A stretch of DNA of 64,000 bases from Prochlorococcus sp. AG-436-C05 (GTDB taxonomy: Bacteria > Cyanobacteriota > Cyanobacteriia > PCC-6307 > Cyanobiaceae): positions 88,679 through 152,678 of the forward strand of contig QCPB01000001.1 in assembly GCA_003209795.1 (NCBI GenBank), in the 5' to 3' direction. A program made the position numbers and the translations under genes. The notes under the pieces are model-generated. The model ran no database searches, was not told the DNA's origin, and worked only from the letters and a program-made list of their open reading frames with translations. Below are positions 44,192-53,441 of the stretch, piece after piece; within the stretch, counting starts at the first letter, position 1, and each line of letters starts with the position of its first letter.

Positions 44192-46414
44192 ATGTTCTCA
44201 ACATCATCAATAATTGATAATTTAAACCAGCAAGAAGGCCTAGAATATAAAAAATTATGCCAATTATTAAAAATATCAAAAAAATCAGATAAGGATAAAT
44301 TAGATATAGCATTACTAGCACTGGAAAAGCTTGCAATAATAAATAAAAATGAAGAGAATAAATATACCAACCTAAAAGACAGTAAGCATCTAGTCGCTAA
44401 GATAAGATGCAGTAGTAAAGGTTATTGCTTTGCTGTAAGAGAAAACATTAAAGAAGATATATATATAAAAGAAAATCTACTTAATCATGCTTGGAATGGA
44501 GACAAAGTATTAGTAAGAATAATTAAAGAGGGTTATAGAAGAAAATCACCTGAAGGAATAGTAGATTGTATTCTTGAGAGATCAAATCAGATCCTTTTAG
44601 CAAAAGTTGAGATTATAAATAATCAGGTATACGCTATTCCAATTGACGATAGAATCCTAGCAAAAATAAAACTTCCGAAAAAAGATGAGAAATATAAATA
44701 TAATCAAGAATATAAAAATATAGTTAAGGTTGAAATTGATATATTTCCTATTGGACAAGAAGAGGGGATAGGTCATGTTATCAAGGAATTAAAATTAAAT
44801 AACAATGAGAACTTAGATACTGAGTTTGTTTTATCAAAAAGCAATTTTAAGAATATAACGAATTCTAATGATATTAAACCTAAAGATATAAAAAAAGAAA
44901 AAAGGTTAGATTTATCTGAAAAGAATGCCTATATGTTCAAAAGTTGGAAAGCAGATAATTCTCCAATACTTCCAATTATACAAATAGAGAATGATAAGGA
45001 CGAGATCACCAAACTATGGATACACACAAATGCAATTGCAGAAAGATTAACTCTAAATAGTAAAAAATCTCTAGAAATATTTTCTGATAAGTTTGAATCA
45101 TTTCCTTTACTAAACATTTGGCAAACTTATCTTAGTGAAAATGTAAGTAATGCTTCAAAATTTAATTTAGGCGAAAAAAATGAAGCAATAAGTCTGTGTA
45201 TTTATCTGAATAGTGAGAATGAAATAATTAATTGGTCATTCCATTTAACATTGGTGAAATGTTCATTAATTGTTGAGAATATACATACTGAAGCTCTTCT
45301 AACTAGAAAATCGAAGAAACGAATAACTTCAAAAGTTTTAAAGCCTATCAAGGAATATATTGAAGATTTAGATAAAATTTTCGAAATAGCAACGGAATTC
45401 AGAAAAAGTCAACTATCGAAAGGTAAAATTGAGATCTCAAGACCCCTTAATCATATTGATTCTTTAGATGAATTTTTCGTTTGTAATCTAGGTGAATATT
45501 CAAAGGAATATTTTGAGGCTTTAAGTAATACCGATTGTCAAACTTATCTTTCATCTATACTTTATGAAGCTGATTTGATATGGTTCAAACATTCAAATAA
45601 ATTTGGATTAAAAAGTGCCTCATACATATCAAAAGAATTAGACAACATAAATTTAAGTGAAATTATTAAATACTCTGAATTGGTAGATAGTGATTTAGAA
45701 CTTAATGATGATGGTAATTTAACATATAGACAAGTCCTCGACTTATGTATTGATGATGATAAAAAGAGGGTGTTAAATAAACTCTTTATTAATAACCTAA
45801 TAGATACTGAGGTGAAATTAATTTCAAAAGATTCAGAAATTAATCCTTCAGAGAACATTATCAAATCACCTTGGACATTGCCTTCATATGACTTTATTAA
45901 TTTAATTAATCAATACAATGTTTTTAACATGATCCTAAATGGTAAAAGAGCTAATGAAAATAATACTAATTATATAAATATAATGGAAATTGATTCGGAT
46001 AATAAAGTTAATTGGGAAATTTATAATTCATCAATGACAAAGAATATGGATTTATTATTTAATGATTTGCTGATCGATAAAATTAATGAATATAAAAACA
46101 AAGCAAAACAATATAAAGCAAATATGATAACTATAAAACAAGTAAGGAAAGCAGAAAGATTTATAGGGAATAACTATAAGGGGATAATTATTGCAGTACA
46201 AAGTTATGGTTTTTTCGTTGAAATAGAAGAGTTAGATGTAGAAGGATTAGTTCACGTAAGTACCCTAAACAATGATTGGTACGAGTACAGGTCAAGACAA
46301 AACTTATTAATTGGTAGGAAATCAAAAAAATCTTATAAAATTGGAGATAAAATAGAAATTAAAATAATTAAAGTTGATATCCTTAAATATCAAGTTGACC
46401 TAGAATTAATCTAG
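44192..46414 (+). CDS. RNase R-like/Zam-type protein with degenerate RNB domain
   Basis: A 740-aa protein with RNase II/R architecture: N-terminal winged-helix/cold-shock region (KCSSKGYCFAVREN-type segment, here RCSSKGYCFAVREN), a central RNB-like region, and a C-terminal S1 domain (YKGIIIAVQSYGFFVEIEEL). The catalytic aspartate cluster is missing: the expected place reads SPILPIIQIENDKDE. The usual SPxRRYxDL block reads SPWTLPSYDFINLI. So nuclease activity is unlikely, and RNA binding is the probable remaining function. Picocyanobacterial annotations call such genes zam (acetazolamide resistance). It is 77 bases downstream of the GDT1 pair. Confidence 0.8.
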   Translation: MFSTSSIIDNLNQQEGLEYKKLCQLLKISKKSDKDKLDIALLALEKLAIINKNEENKYTNLKDSKHLVAKIRCSSKGYCFAVRENIKEDIYIKENLLNHAWNGDKVLVRIIKEGYRRKSPEGIVDCILERSNQILLAKVEIINNQVYAIPIDDRILAKIKLPKKDEKYKYNQEYKNIVKVEIDIFPIGQEEGIGHVIKELKLNNNENLDTEFVLSKSNFKNITNSNDIKPKDIKKEKRLDLSEKNAYMFKSWKADNSPILPIIQIENDKDEITKLWIHTNAIAERLTLNSKKSLEIFSDKFESFPLLNIWQTYLSENVSNASKFNLGEKNEAISLCIYLNSENEIINWSFHLTLVKCSLIVENIHTEALLTRKSKKRITSKVLKPIKEYIEDLDKIFEIATEFRKSQLSKGKIEISRPLNHIDSLDEFFVCNLGEYSKEYFEALSNTDCQTYLSSILYEADLIWFKHSNKFGLKSASYISKELDNINLSEIIKYSELVDSDLELNDDGNLTYRQVLDLCIDDDKKRVLNKLFINNLIDTEVKLISKDSEINPSENIIKSPWTLPSYDFINLINQYNVFNMILNGKRANENNTNYINIMEIDSDNKVNWEIYNSSMTKNMDLLFNDLLIDKINEYKNKAKQYKANMITIKQVRKAERFIGNNYKGIIIAVQSYGFFVEIEELDVEGLVHVSTLNNDWYEYRSRQNLLIGRKSKKSYKIGDKIEIKIIKVDILKYQVDLELI

Positions 46415-46474
46415 GTTAAAAGTCATGAATTATGATAAGCAATTCTAAACTTAAATAAAAATTTAATATCTAAT

Positions 46475-46930
46475 ATGAATTATAAAAATAGAGGCTTTTT
46501 ACTAACTTTCCTTTTAATAATAATTATTCAAACATTAATATATATAAATAATACACAAAAGACTTCTTTTAGATATTTTATCTGGAACATTCAAGAAATA
46601 AAAATAGGAAAACTAATAGTTATTTCATTTTTTTCGGGATTATTAGTATCTTCTGTTTTAAACAATACTAAAAATCTAAATCCAGTTAGTAATTACAAAA
46701 AAAATTATCCTGATAGAGATGAGGATTACGAAGATCTTATTGATGAAGGAGACGAAAAAACTGAAGTTGAACCTCCACCCCAAAGGGATATTAGAGATAC
46801 CCAGCCAACAATATCTGTTAATTACAGAGTAATAAAAAATATTCGAGATAATTATTCTAAATATGATAAAAATAACTCTGATAATTCACAATATCAAGAT
46901 GATTGGAATATTGATGATTCTGACTGGTAG
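46475..46930 (+). CDS. LapA-like membrane protein with acidic tail
   Basis: A 151-aa protein: helix 1 at about 8-24, helix 2 at about 47-64 (IGKLIVISFFSGLLVSSVL), then a polar tail with an acidic patch DRDEDYEDLIDEGDE and a C-terminal DDWNIDDSDW. The two-helix hairpin with RYFIWN before helix 2 resembles LapA/DUF1049 proteins. Function unknown. It is followed by a DUF2996 gene. Confidence 0.65.
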   Translation: MNYKNRGFLLTFLLIIIIQTLIYINNTQKTSFRYFIWNIQEIKIGKLIVISFFSGLLVSSVLNNTKNLNPVSNYKKNYPDRDEDYEDLIDEGDEKTEVEPPPQRDIRDTQPTISVNYRVIKNIRDNYSKYDKNNSDNSQYQDDWNIDDSDW

Positions 46931-47006
46931 AAATATAGTTAAATAAAAATAATAACTAAAAAGGTGATTTTTATTTATAATTAATTTTGTTCAATGATTT
47001 GTTTTT

Positions 47007-47606
47007 ATGGAAGAAAATACAGAATTTAGTAATGAAGTTAATAATAAAAAATCTAAAGATAGCAGAAATACTCCTATTAAAATTGAAGGAGATCACTCCG
47101 ACTCAAAAGAAATTAAGAAAGATTCCAATAAAAAAGTTATAAATGAGATTAAAAAAGCTGCTGCAAAAGATATAGATTCGAAAAATAATATCAAAAAGGA
47201 TATTGCTTCATCAGGTAAACCTGAGTTGGCTCAAAAAAAAGCAATACCTATTGAGAAGAAACCTTTTAATGAATTTGTTAAAGAACACTTAATCCCAGCC
47301 ATAGAAAAAGAAATCAAGCAAAGAGGTTTTGAAGTAGAGGAAATCACTCTCAAAAACACCTTTAGACCAATTACAGAGGACAAATGCTGGGTAATTAAAT
47401 GTGTTATTAAAGATACTTGCAATTTTTGGTTATCATTTGAGAAAGATGATATAACCTCATCGAAAAGTATTTCTTTATCAAAGCCTAATCAAAAACCTAG
47501 TATTATTGAATCATTTCTAATTGATGAGAAAAGAATAACCCTAATATTAATATTATCAAGAATATTGCAGAGATTAAACGGGCAAAAGCTATTAGGAGTT
47601 AATTGA
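47007..47606 (+). CDS. DUF2996 family protein
   Basis: A 199-aa cyanobacterial protein. The first 85 residues are low-complexity Lys/Asp/Ser/Asn and probably disordered. The DUF2996 domain follows: FVKEHLIPAIEKEIKQRG, DKCWVIKCVIKDTCNFWLSF, and a C-terminal LILSRILQRLNGQKLLGVN. Family members have been linked to photosystem or FtsH-related assembly in cyanobacteria only loosely; I assign no function. It precedes acsF by about 85 bases. Confidence 0.75.
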   Translation: MEENTEFSNEVNNKKSKDSRNTPIKIEGDHSDSKEIKKDSNKKVINEIKKAAAKDIDSKNNIKKDIASSGKPELAQKKAIPIEKKPFNEFVKEHLIPAIEKEIKQRGFEVEEITLKNTFRPITEDKCWVIKCVIKDTCNFWLSFEKDDITSSKSISLSKPNQKPSIIESFLIDEKRITLILILSRILQRLNGQKLLGVN

Positions 47607-47691
47607 TATAAAAAAAGAATGACACCTAGTTAACTTTTTCCTCAAAAATACAAATAATAGTAAATAATAGTAATAATAAATAAAAGTAAAG

Positions 47692-48864
47692 ATGGCACAA
47701 TCAACTATTGAAACTAAAAATAAAAAAGAAGTAAATAATGGAAAGTTACCAGCAAAGGAAACAATTTTGTCTCCAAGGTTTTATACAACAGACTTTGAGG
47801 CAATGGAAAATATGGATTTATCAATAAATGAAGAAGAGTTGGAAGCTATATGTGAGGAATTTAGGAAAGACTACAATAGGCACCATTTTGTAAGAAATAA
47901 CGAATTTGATGGAGCTGCAGAAAAACTAGATCCTGAGACAAGAGAACTTTTTGTTGATTTTCTTGAGGGAAGTTGTACTTCAGAATTTTCAGGTTTTTTA
48001 CTTTATAAGGAGCTTAGCAAGAGGATTAAAAACAAAAACCCTCTTCTTGCTGAATGTTTTGCTCATATGGCCAGAGACGAAGCTAGACATGCAGGTTTCT
48101 TGAATAAATCAATGAGTGACTTTGGATTACAGTTAGATTTAGGTTTTTTAACAGCCAATAAAGATTACACTTATTTTCCACCTAGAAGTATTTTTTACGC
48201 TACATATTTATCTGAAAAAATAGGGTATTGGAGATACATCGCAATTTATAGGCATCTTGAAAAGAATCCAGATAGTAAAATTTTTCCACTATTTAATTAC
48301 TTCGAAAATTGGTGTCAAGATGAAAATAGACATGGTGATTTCTTTGACGCTCTAATGAAAGCACAACCACGTACTGTAAAATCTCTAAGTCAAAAAATTA
48401 CCATTGGTGGCTCTACCTTTACACATCCAATATTCGACTATTTCCATAGATTTAGATATTTCTTGAACAATCTTCCATTAACATCTAAATTATGGTCAAG
48501 ATTTTTTCTACTGGCTGTATTTGCAACTATGTATGCTAGGGATCTCGGAATCAAAAAAGATTTCTACAGTTCTTTAGGACTAGATGCTAGAGAGTATGAC
48601 CAGTATGTTATTAATAAAACAAATGAAACTTCTGCTAGAGTATTCCCTGTAGTATTAAATGTATATGATAAATCTTTTTATGGGAGACTGGATAAAATAG
48701 TTGAAAATAATAAGGTTCTTTCTGATATTCAGAACAGCAATGGTAATAAATTATCCAAAACTTTAAAAAAATTACCTACCTATTTATCAAACGCTTACGA
48801 GCTTTTAAGACTATACTTATTAAAACCTCTAGAAAGTTCAGATTTTCAACCAACAATTAGATAA
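47692..48864 (+). CDS. acsF: Mg-protoporphyrin IX monomethyl ester oxidative cyclase (AcsF)
   Basis: Aerobic di-iron cyclase forming the isocyclic ring E of chlorophyll. 390 aa. Ferritin-like di-iron ligands are in [36 protein letters not shown], and [15 protein letters not shown] (two ExxH motifs, DEARH and DENRH). Strongly conserved [13 protein letters not shown] N-terminus ([13 protein letters not shown]). This is the oxygen-dependent enzyme expected in an oxygenic phototroph. ChlH, earlier in the same pathway, starts at 61.8 kb. Confidence 0.95.
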   Translation: MAQSTIETKNKKEVNNGKLPAKETILSPRFYTTDFEAMENMDLSINEEELEAICEEFRKDYNRHHFVRNNEFDGAAEKLDPETRELFVDFLEGSCTSEFSGFLLYKELSKRIKNKNPLLAECFAHMARDEARHAGFLNKSMSDFGLQLDLGFLTANKDYTYFPPRSIFYATYLSEKIGYWRYIAIYRHLEKNPDSKIFPLFNYFENWCQDENRHGDFFDALMKAQPRTVKSLSQKITIGGSTFTHPIFDYFHRFRYFLNNLPLTSKLWSRFFLLAVFATMYARDLGIKKDFYSSLGLDAREYDQYVINKTNETSARVFPVVLNVYDKSFYGRLDKIVENNKVLSDIQNSNGNKLSKTLKKLPTYLSNAYELLRLYLLKPLESSDFQPTIR

Positions 48865-48898
48865 TCTTTCTGTAAAAGAGAAATAATTAAAAATACAA

Positions 48899-50320
48899 AT
48901 GCTTTCTTCAAAAATTAAATATTGTGATGTTGAATTTGGTAAATGCAATAAAGATTTATTAGAAGAAGTAATATCTTATGGAATTTCGCTTGGAGCAGAT
49001 TTTGTAGAAATATTTTTAGAAAATACTGAAAACTCAAATATAATTGCAGAAGATGATTGTATAACCAGCGTAAGTCCATCATTTGGTAAAGGAGGTGGAA
49101 TTAGAATTTTCAAAGACAAAAGAGATGGTTTTGTATGTACTAATGATTTAACAAAAAAAGGATTAATGAGATCAGTCTCTCAGGCAATAGAGATGTTAGA
49201 TATTTCTGATAAAAAGAATAAAGAACTATTTAGAGGTATTAACGAACTTAAAGATTATAGTGCTTCAAAAAAGAATTGGATTGAAGAAATACCAACAATT
49301 AATGAAATAAGTGAAAAATTAATCCAAAGCACAAGTTTACTAAATAAAAATAAAATAATTGTAAGGAAAGGAAGCTACTCAAGAAATTGGCAAGAAGTAA
49401 TAATAGCTTCTAGTGACGGAACATATGCTACTGATATTAGATTGCATCAAACAGTTGGTCTCAATGTAATCGCTAGTGATGCTCAACACAGGTCAAATGG
49501 TAGTAGAAGATTTGGATCCTCAGGTATGCCTAATGAATTTAGATTCTGGGATCATGAAAAAGCTGCCAATGAAGTTTATGAAAGTTCAATGAATATGTTA
49601 TATGCAGATTACGTCGAAGCGGGACAGATGCCAGTTGTGCTAGCTAATAAATTTGGTGGTGTTATATTTCATGAAGCATGCGGTCATTTACTTGAAACTA
49701 CGCAAATAGAACGGGGAACAACACCATTTAAAGATAAATTACACCAAAAAATTGCTCACGAATCTGTAACTGCTATTGATGAAGGAATTTCCACAGGATC
49801 CTTTGGTTCACTTTCTGTGGATGATGAAGGAATGGAACCAGAGAAATCAATCCTTATAAAAGATGGAGTTTTAAAAAAATTTATATCTGACAGGGCAGGT
49901 GAGTTGAGAACTGGTCACAAAAGAACGGGTAGTGGGAGAAGGCAAAATTACTCATTTGCAGCAGCCTCAAGGATGAGAAATACCTATATAGCTAAAGGGG
50001 AATACTCTAAAGAAGAATTGATAAATAGTATTAGCGATGGTCTTTACTGTAAATCAATGGGCGGAGGAAGCGTAGGAGCAACAGGGCAATTCAATTTTGC
50101 CGTAGAAGAAGGTTATATAATAAAAAATGGGAAATTGACTAAACCCGTCAAGGGTGCAACATTAATTGGTGAAGCTAAAGAAGTTATGCCAAAAATATCT
50201 ATGTGCGGTAATGACTTAGAACTCGCACCTGGATTTTGCGGTTCTATCAGTGGAAGTGTAAATGTTACGGTAGGCCAGCCTCATATAAAGGTTGATTCAA
50301 TCACTGTCGGAGGGAGATAA
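48899..50320 (+). CDS. tldD: Metalloprotease TldD
   Basis: Catalytic subunit of the TldD/TldE protease, which cleaves unfolded short peptides through the gap between two chains. The zinc motif HEACGH with its surroundings (GGVIFHEACGHLLETTQIE) is intact near residue 262. GTTPF, KRTGSGRRQNYSFAAASRMRN and the C-terminal LAPGFCGSISGSVNV are further conserved blocks. 473 aa. Its partner gene pmbA begins 4 bases downstream. Confidence 0.93.
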   Translation: MLSSKIKYCDVEFGKCNKDLLEEVISYGISLGADFVEIFLENTENSNIIAEDDCITSVSPSFGKGGGIRIFKDKRDGFVCTNDLTKKGLMRSVSQAIEMLDISDKKNKELFRGINELKDYSASKKNWIEEIPTINEISEKLIQSTSLLNKNKIIVRKGSYSRNWQEVIIASSDGTYATDIRLHQTVGLNVIASDAQHRSNGSRRFGSSGMPNEFRFWDHEKAANEVYESSMNMLYADYVEAGQMPVVLANKFGGVIFHEACGHLLETTQIERGTTPFKDKLHQKIAHESVTAIDEGISTGSFGSLSVDDEGMEPEKSILIKDGVLKKFISDRAGELRTGHKRTGSGRRQNYSFAAASRMRNTYIAKGEYSKEELINSISDGLYCKSMGGGSVGATGQFNFAVEEGYIIKNGKLTKPVKGATLIGEAKEVMPKISMCGNDLELAPGFCGSISGSVNVTVGQPHIKVDSITVGGR

Positions 50321-50324
50321 GACT

Positions 50325-51677
50325 ATGAAAGCAAAAGACATAACAAATCAAATATCGAAATCAGCACTATCTTTGAATCTTAAAAAATGGGATTATGGAG
50401 CAAGTTTTTCTAACGACTATTCTGTACAAGTAGATAAAGGAATAGCGAAACAATTAAAGGCCTCTCAAAAACAAGTTTTAACTATAAGAGTTTGGAATAA
50501 TTCTAATTTAGTTGGGATAACAACAACAAGCGATATCAGTGAGGCAGGAATTCAAAAGGCACTTAATCAAGCAAATATCGCATCGGAATTTGGGAATAAG
50601 AAAGAAATTACTGATTTTTCACCTTTAGCAAAAGAACCTATTGATGTTCAAGAAGTTAGGAAAAGTAATCCCGTTGGGATAAAAAATTTACTAAAAGTAC
50701 TTAGAGAAGCAGAACTAAAGCTTTTAGATAGTCACCAAGCTATTACTTCGATTCCTTACAACGGTTTATCGGAAAGCTTCTATGAAAGAATCTATGCCAA
50801 CAGTGATGGTGCCTTTAGAAATTATTCTAAAAGTCAGGCGGCATTATATTTATATGCAAGAGCTGAAGAAAAAGATAAGAAACCACGTAGTTCAGGTTCA
50901 GTTAAACTTGGATATGGAGTTGATGATATAGATATTGAATCATGCATCAAGGAGGCCTCAAATAAAACAATTGCACATCTAAACTATTCCGCAATTAGAA
51001 CGGATAAATATTTAATTTGTTTTTCCCCTGAGGCATTTTTAACCATGATTAATGCCTTTAGTTCAATATTTAATGCAAGAAGTATTATAGATGGGGTTAG
51101 TTTATCCAATAAAAATTCAATTGGAGAACAACTATCAAATGAAGGACTCAATATTTATGATGACGGACTTAATGAGAATAATATAGCCTCAGCACCATTT
51201 GATGGTGAAGGAACTCCTACAAAGAAATTACGCTTAATTAATAAAGGGAAATTAGAAAACTTTTTACATTCTGAATCAACAGCAAGAATCTTTAAAACAA
51301 TACCTACAGGTCATGCTGGACTAGGATCTAAGGTGTCAGTATCTCCTGATTGGTTGGTTGTTAAAAGATCTGATAAATGCACTACTCTAAATAATTCACT
51401 AATCCATTGTAATTACGAAGGTGAATATGTTTACATAGAAGAATTAAATGCAATCCATGCAGGTGTCAGAGCAAGTCAAGGTTCGTTTTCACTTCCATTT
51501 GAAGGATGGCTATGTAATAAAGGTATAAAGAGTTCCATAGAATCAGCAACTGTGGCAGGGGATATTAAATACCTTTTGAAAAATATAGTAAATATTGAAA
51601 TGCAGGAAGAGCTAACCACTAATGGTATTTCTCCACATGTTTGGGTTAATGAATTATCAATAACTGGTGGCGCGTGA
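50325..51677 (+). CDS. pmbA: TldE/PmbA, partner subunit of TldD
   Basis: A non-catalytic homologue of TldD that forms the heterodimer. 450 aa from the ATG at 50325, preferred over an in-frame TTG at 50292 that would overlap tldD. It shares the fold (NEGLNIYDDG, APFDGEGTPTKKLRLINKG) but has no HEXXXH zinc motif, as expected for TldE. Its TGA stop overlaps the GTG of fmt by 4 bases, so translation is likely coupled. Confidence 0.92.
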   Translation: MKAKDITNQISKSALSLNLKKWDYGASFSNDYSVQVDKGIAKQLKASQKQVLTIRVWNNSNLVGITTTSDISEAGIQKALNQANIASEFGNKKEITDFSPLAKEPIDVQEVRKSNPVGIKNLLKVLREAELKLLDSHQAITSIPYNGLSESFYERIYANSDGAFRNYSKSQAALYLYARAEEKDKKPRSSGSVKLGYGVDDIDIESCIKEASNKTIAHLNYSAIRTDKYLICFSPEAFLTMINAFSSIFNARSIIDGVSLSNKNSIGEQLSNEGLNIYDDGLNENNIASAPFDGEGTPTKKLRLINKGKLENFLHSESTARIFKTIPTGHAGLGSKVSVSPDWLVVKRSDKCTTLNNSLIHCNYEGEYVYIEELNAIHAGVRASQGSFSLPFEGWLCNKGIKSSIESATVAGDIKYLLKNIVNIEMQEELTTNGISPHVWVNELSITGGA

Positions 51678-52660
51678 GAATAATATTCTGGGGGACACCT
51701 GAATACTCAGTTGCTAGCCTTAATATTTTAAAGAAGTCTGACCATGAAGTAATAGCAGTAATAAGTCAACCTGATAAAAAAAGATCAAGAGGAAAAAAGC
51801 TGGTATCTTCTCCGGTTAAACTATTTGCAAAAAGTGAAAACATACCAGTTTTCACTCCAGAAATAATTAAAGGGAATAATGATTTTATAAATGAACTAAA
51901 ATCTCGTTCTTGCGATCTATTTATTGTAATCGCTTATGGAAAAGTTTTACCAAAAGAAATATTAGAAATACCTAAATATGGTTGTTGGAATGCTCATGCA
52001 TCACTACTTCCAAAATGGAGGGGAGCGGCACCTATTCAATGGTCCTTATTAGAAGGTGATGATTTCACTGGGGTTGGAATCATGAAAATGGAAGAAGGTC
52101 TTGATACTGGAGATGTTTTACTGGAAGAACAAATTAAAATTGAAGAAGATGATAATTTCTTATCATTAACAGAAAAATTAAGCAATTTATCAGCAAAATT
52201 ATTTATGGCAGCTATATCTATACTGGAAGTAAATATTCAAAGTAATATCAACTCTTTTCTAACTAAACAGATAAGTCTTGGTAGAGAAATTAAATATGCA
52301 AGAATGATAAATAAGGAAGACTATAAAATAGATTGGGGAAATAATGCTATTGAAATTTCCCGAAAAATCAAAGGACTATATCCACGCGCAAATACTACTT
52401 TTAGAGGTAAAAATCTAAAAATAATAAAAATTAGAATTTTAAAAAGTTCTGAATTTGCTTATAAAAACAATAATTATAATACTGAACTCTTAAAACCAGG
52501 AATTATTATTGCCGTTGTAGAAAATGAAGGTATAGTTATCGCAACAAAAACCAACCCAATTATTTTGTTAGAAGCAAAGCTCGAAGGCAAAAACACCTCT
52601 TCCAAAATGCAACTAATACAACAATTAAAGCCGAAAGTAGGTGAAAAATTTTCAGATTAA
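51674..52660 (+). CDS. fmt: Methionyl-tRNA formyltransferase
   Basis: Formylates Met-tRNA(fMet) for initiation. FWGTPEYSVASL at the N-terminus, NAHASLLPKWRGAAPIQWSLLEG (catalytic Asn-His) and GVGIMKMEEGLDTGDVL are diagnostic. It is in the same formyltransferase family as PurN at 2.6 kb. 328 aa, starting with GTG at 51674 inside the end of pmbA. Convergent with terC, with a 4-base overlap. Confidence 0.96.
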   Translation: MRIIFWGTPEYSVASLNILKKSDHEVIAVISQPDKKRSRGKKLVSSPVKLFAKSENIPVFTPEIIKGNNDFINELKSRSCDLFIVIAYGKVLPKEILEIPKYGCWNAHASLLPKWRGAAPIQWSLLEGDDFTGVGIMKMEEGLDTGDVLLEEQIKIEEDDNFLSLTEKLSNLSAKLFMAAISILEVNIQSNINSFLTKQISLGREIKYARMINKEDYKIDWGNNAIEISRKIKGLYPRANTTFRGKNLKIIKIRILKSSEFAYKNNNYNTELLKPGIIIAVVENEGIVIATKTNPIILLEAKLEGKNTSSKMQLIQQLKPKVGEKFSD

Positions 52661-53367
52661 GTCTTAGATTCTTTCCTCGAAAAACCCCAAATGAAGGTGA
52701 ATAGAATTAAAATATAAAAATAATAATCTGGAAGTATTGATTCTTTAATTAAAGTGTTTAGAAGAAGTTTAATACCAACAATTAAAATTGCAATATAACC
52801 AGCTGTTTCTAATCTGGAAAACCTATCTAAAAGTTTTAAAAATATGCCTGATGTAAATCTTAAAGCTAATACACCAATTGTTGCTCCAAGAATTATAAGT
52901 ATGTATTGATCGCTTATTGCTACAGCTGTTGTAATGCTATCAATGGAAAAAGCAAAATCAGTAATTGAAAGAAGAGCGACAACCTTGAGGAACTTGAATT
53001 TATTCTGAGTCATAGATTTGTCAGATTCAGAATTTTGGAATTCAGGATTAATTAAAACATTAGAAATGAACAAATATATAAGATATAATCCCGCAAATAT
53101 TCGAATAAAAATAAATTTGAGTAAAAGATTAGATAATAGTATTAGAAAAATCCTAAACAATAAAGATATAGTTATACCTATATTTAATGCTCTAGATCTT
53201 AATTCCGAACTTTCAAGTGATTTAGTAAGAGATGCAAGTGCTACTGCATTATCAGCCGATAATAATAGTTCTAATGAAATTAATATTGGTAAAAGAGTAA
53301 AAATTTCGTACCAACTATCTACTTGATCAAGGGTGGGGATAAAAGAATTTATTGCAGCTGAATCCAT
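52657..53367 (-). CDS. TerC-family integral membrane protein
   Basis: A 236-aa protein with seven membrane helices. The TerC signatures are ISLELLLSADNAVALASL near residue 30 and ALLSITDFAFSIDSITTAVAI in the middle, with their membrane Asp residues. Family members act in metal (Mn2+) efflux or metal loading of exported proteins; plant homologues are needed for thylakoid biogenesis. Substrate here unknown. Divergent from mfd. Confidence 0.87.
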   Translation of the reverse strand: MDSAAINSFIPTLDQVDSWYEIFTLLPILISLELLLSADNAVALASLTKSLESSELRSRALNIGITISLLFRIFLILLSNLLLKFIFIRIFAGLYLIYLFISNVLINPEFQNSESDKSMTQNKFKFLKVVALLSITDFAFSIDSITTAVAISDQYILIILGATIGVLALRFTSGIFLKLLDRFSRLETAGYIAILIVGIKLLLNTLIKESILPDYYFYILILFTFIWGFSRKESKT

Positions 53368-53441
53368 TAATTATTATTAACAATCTATATAAAGCCTAAT
53401 ATAATATAATGCAAAGTAGGAATCAAGTTAAATAGAAATAA

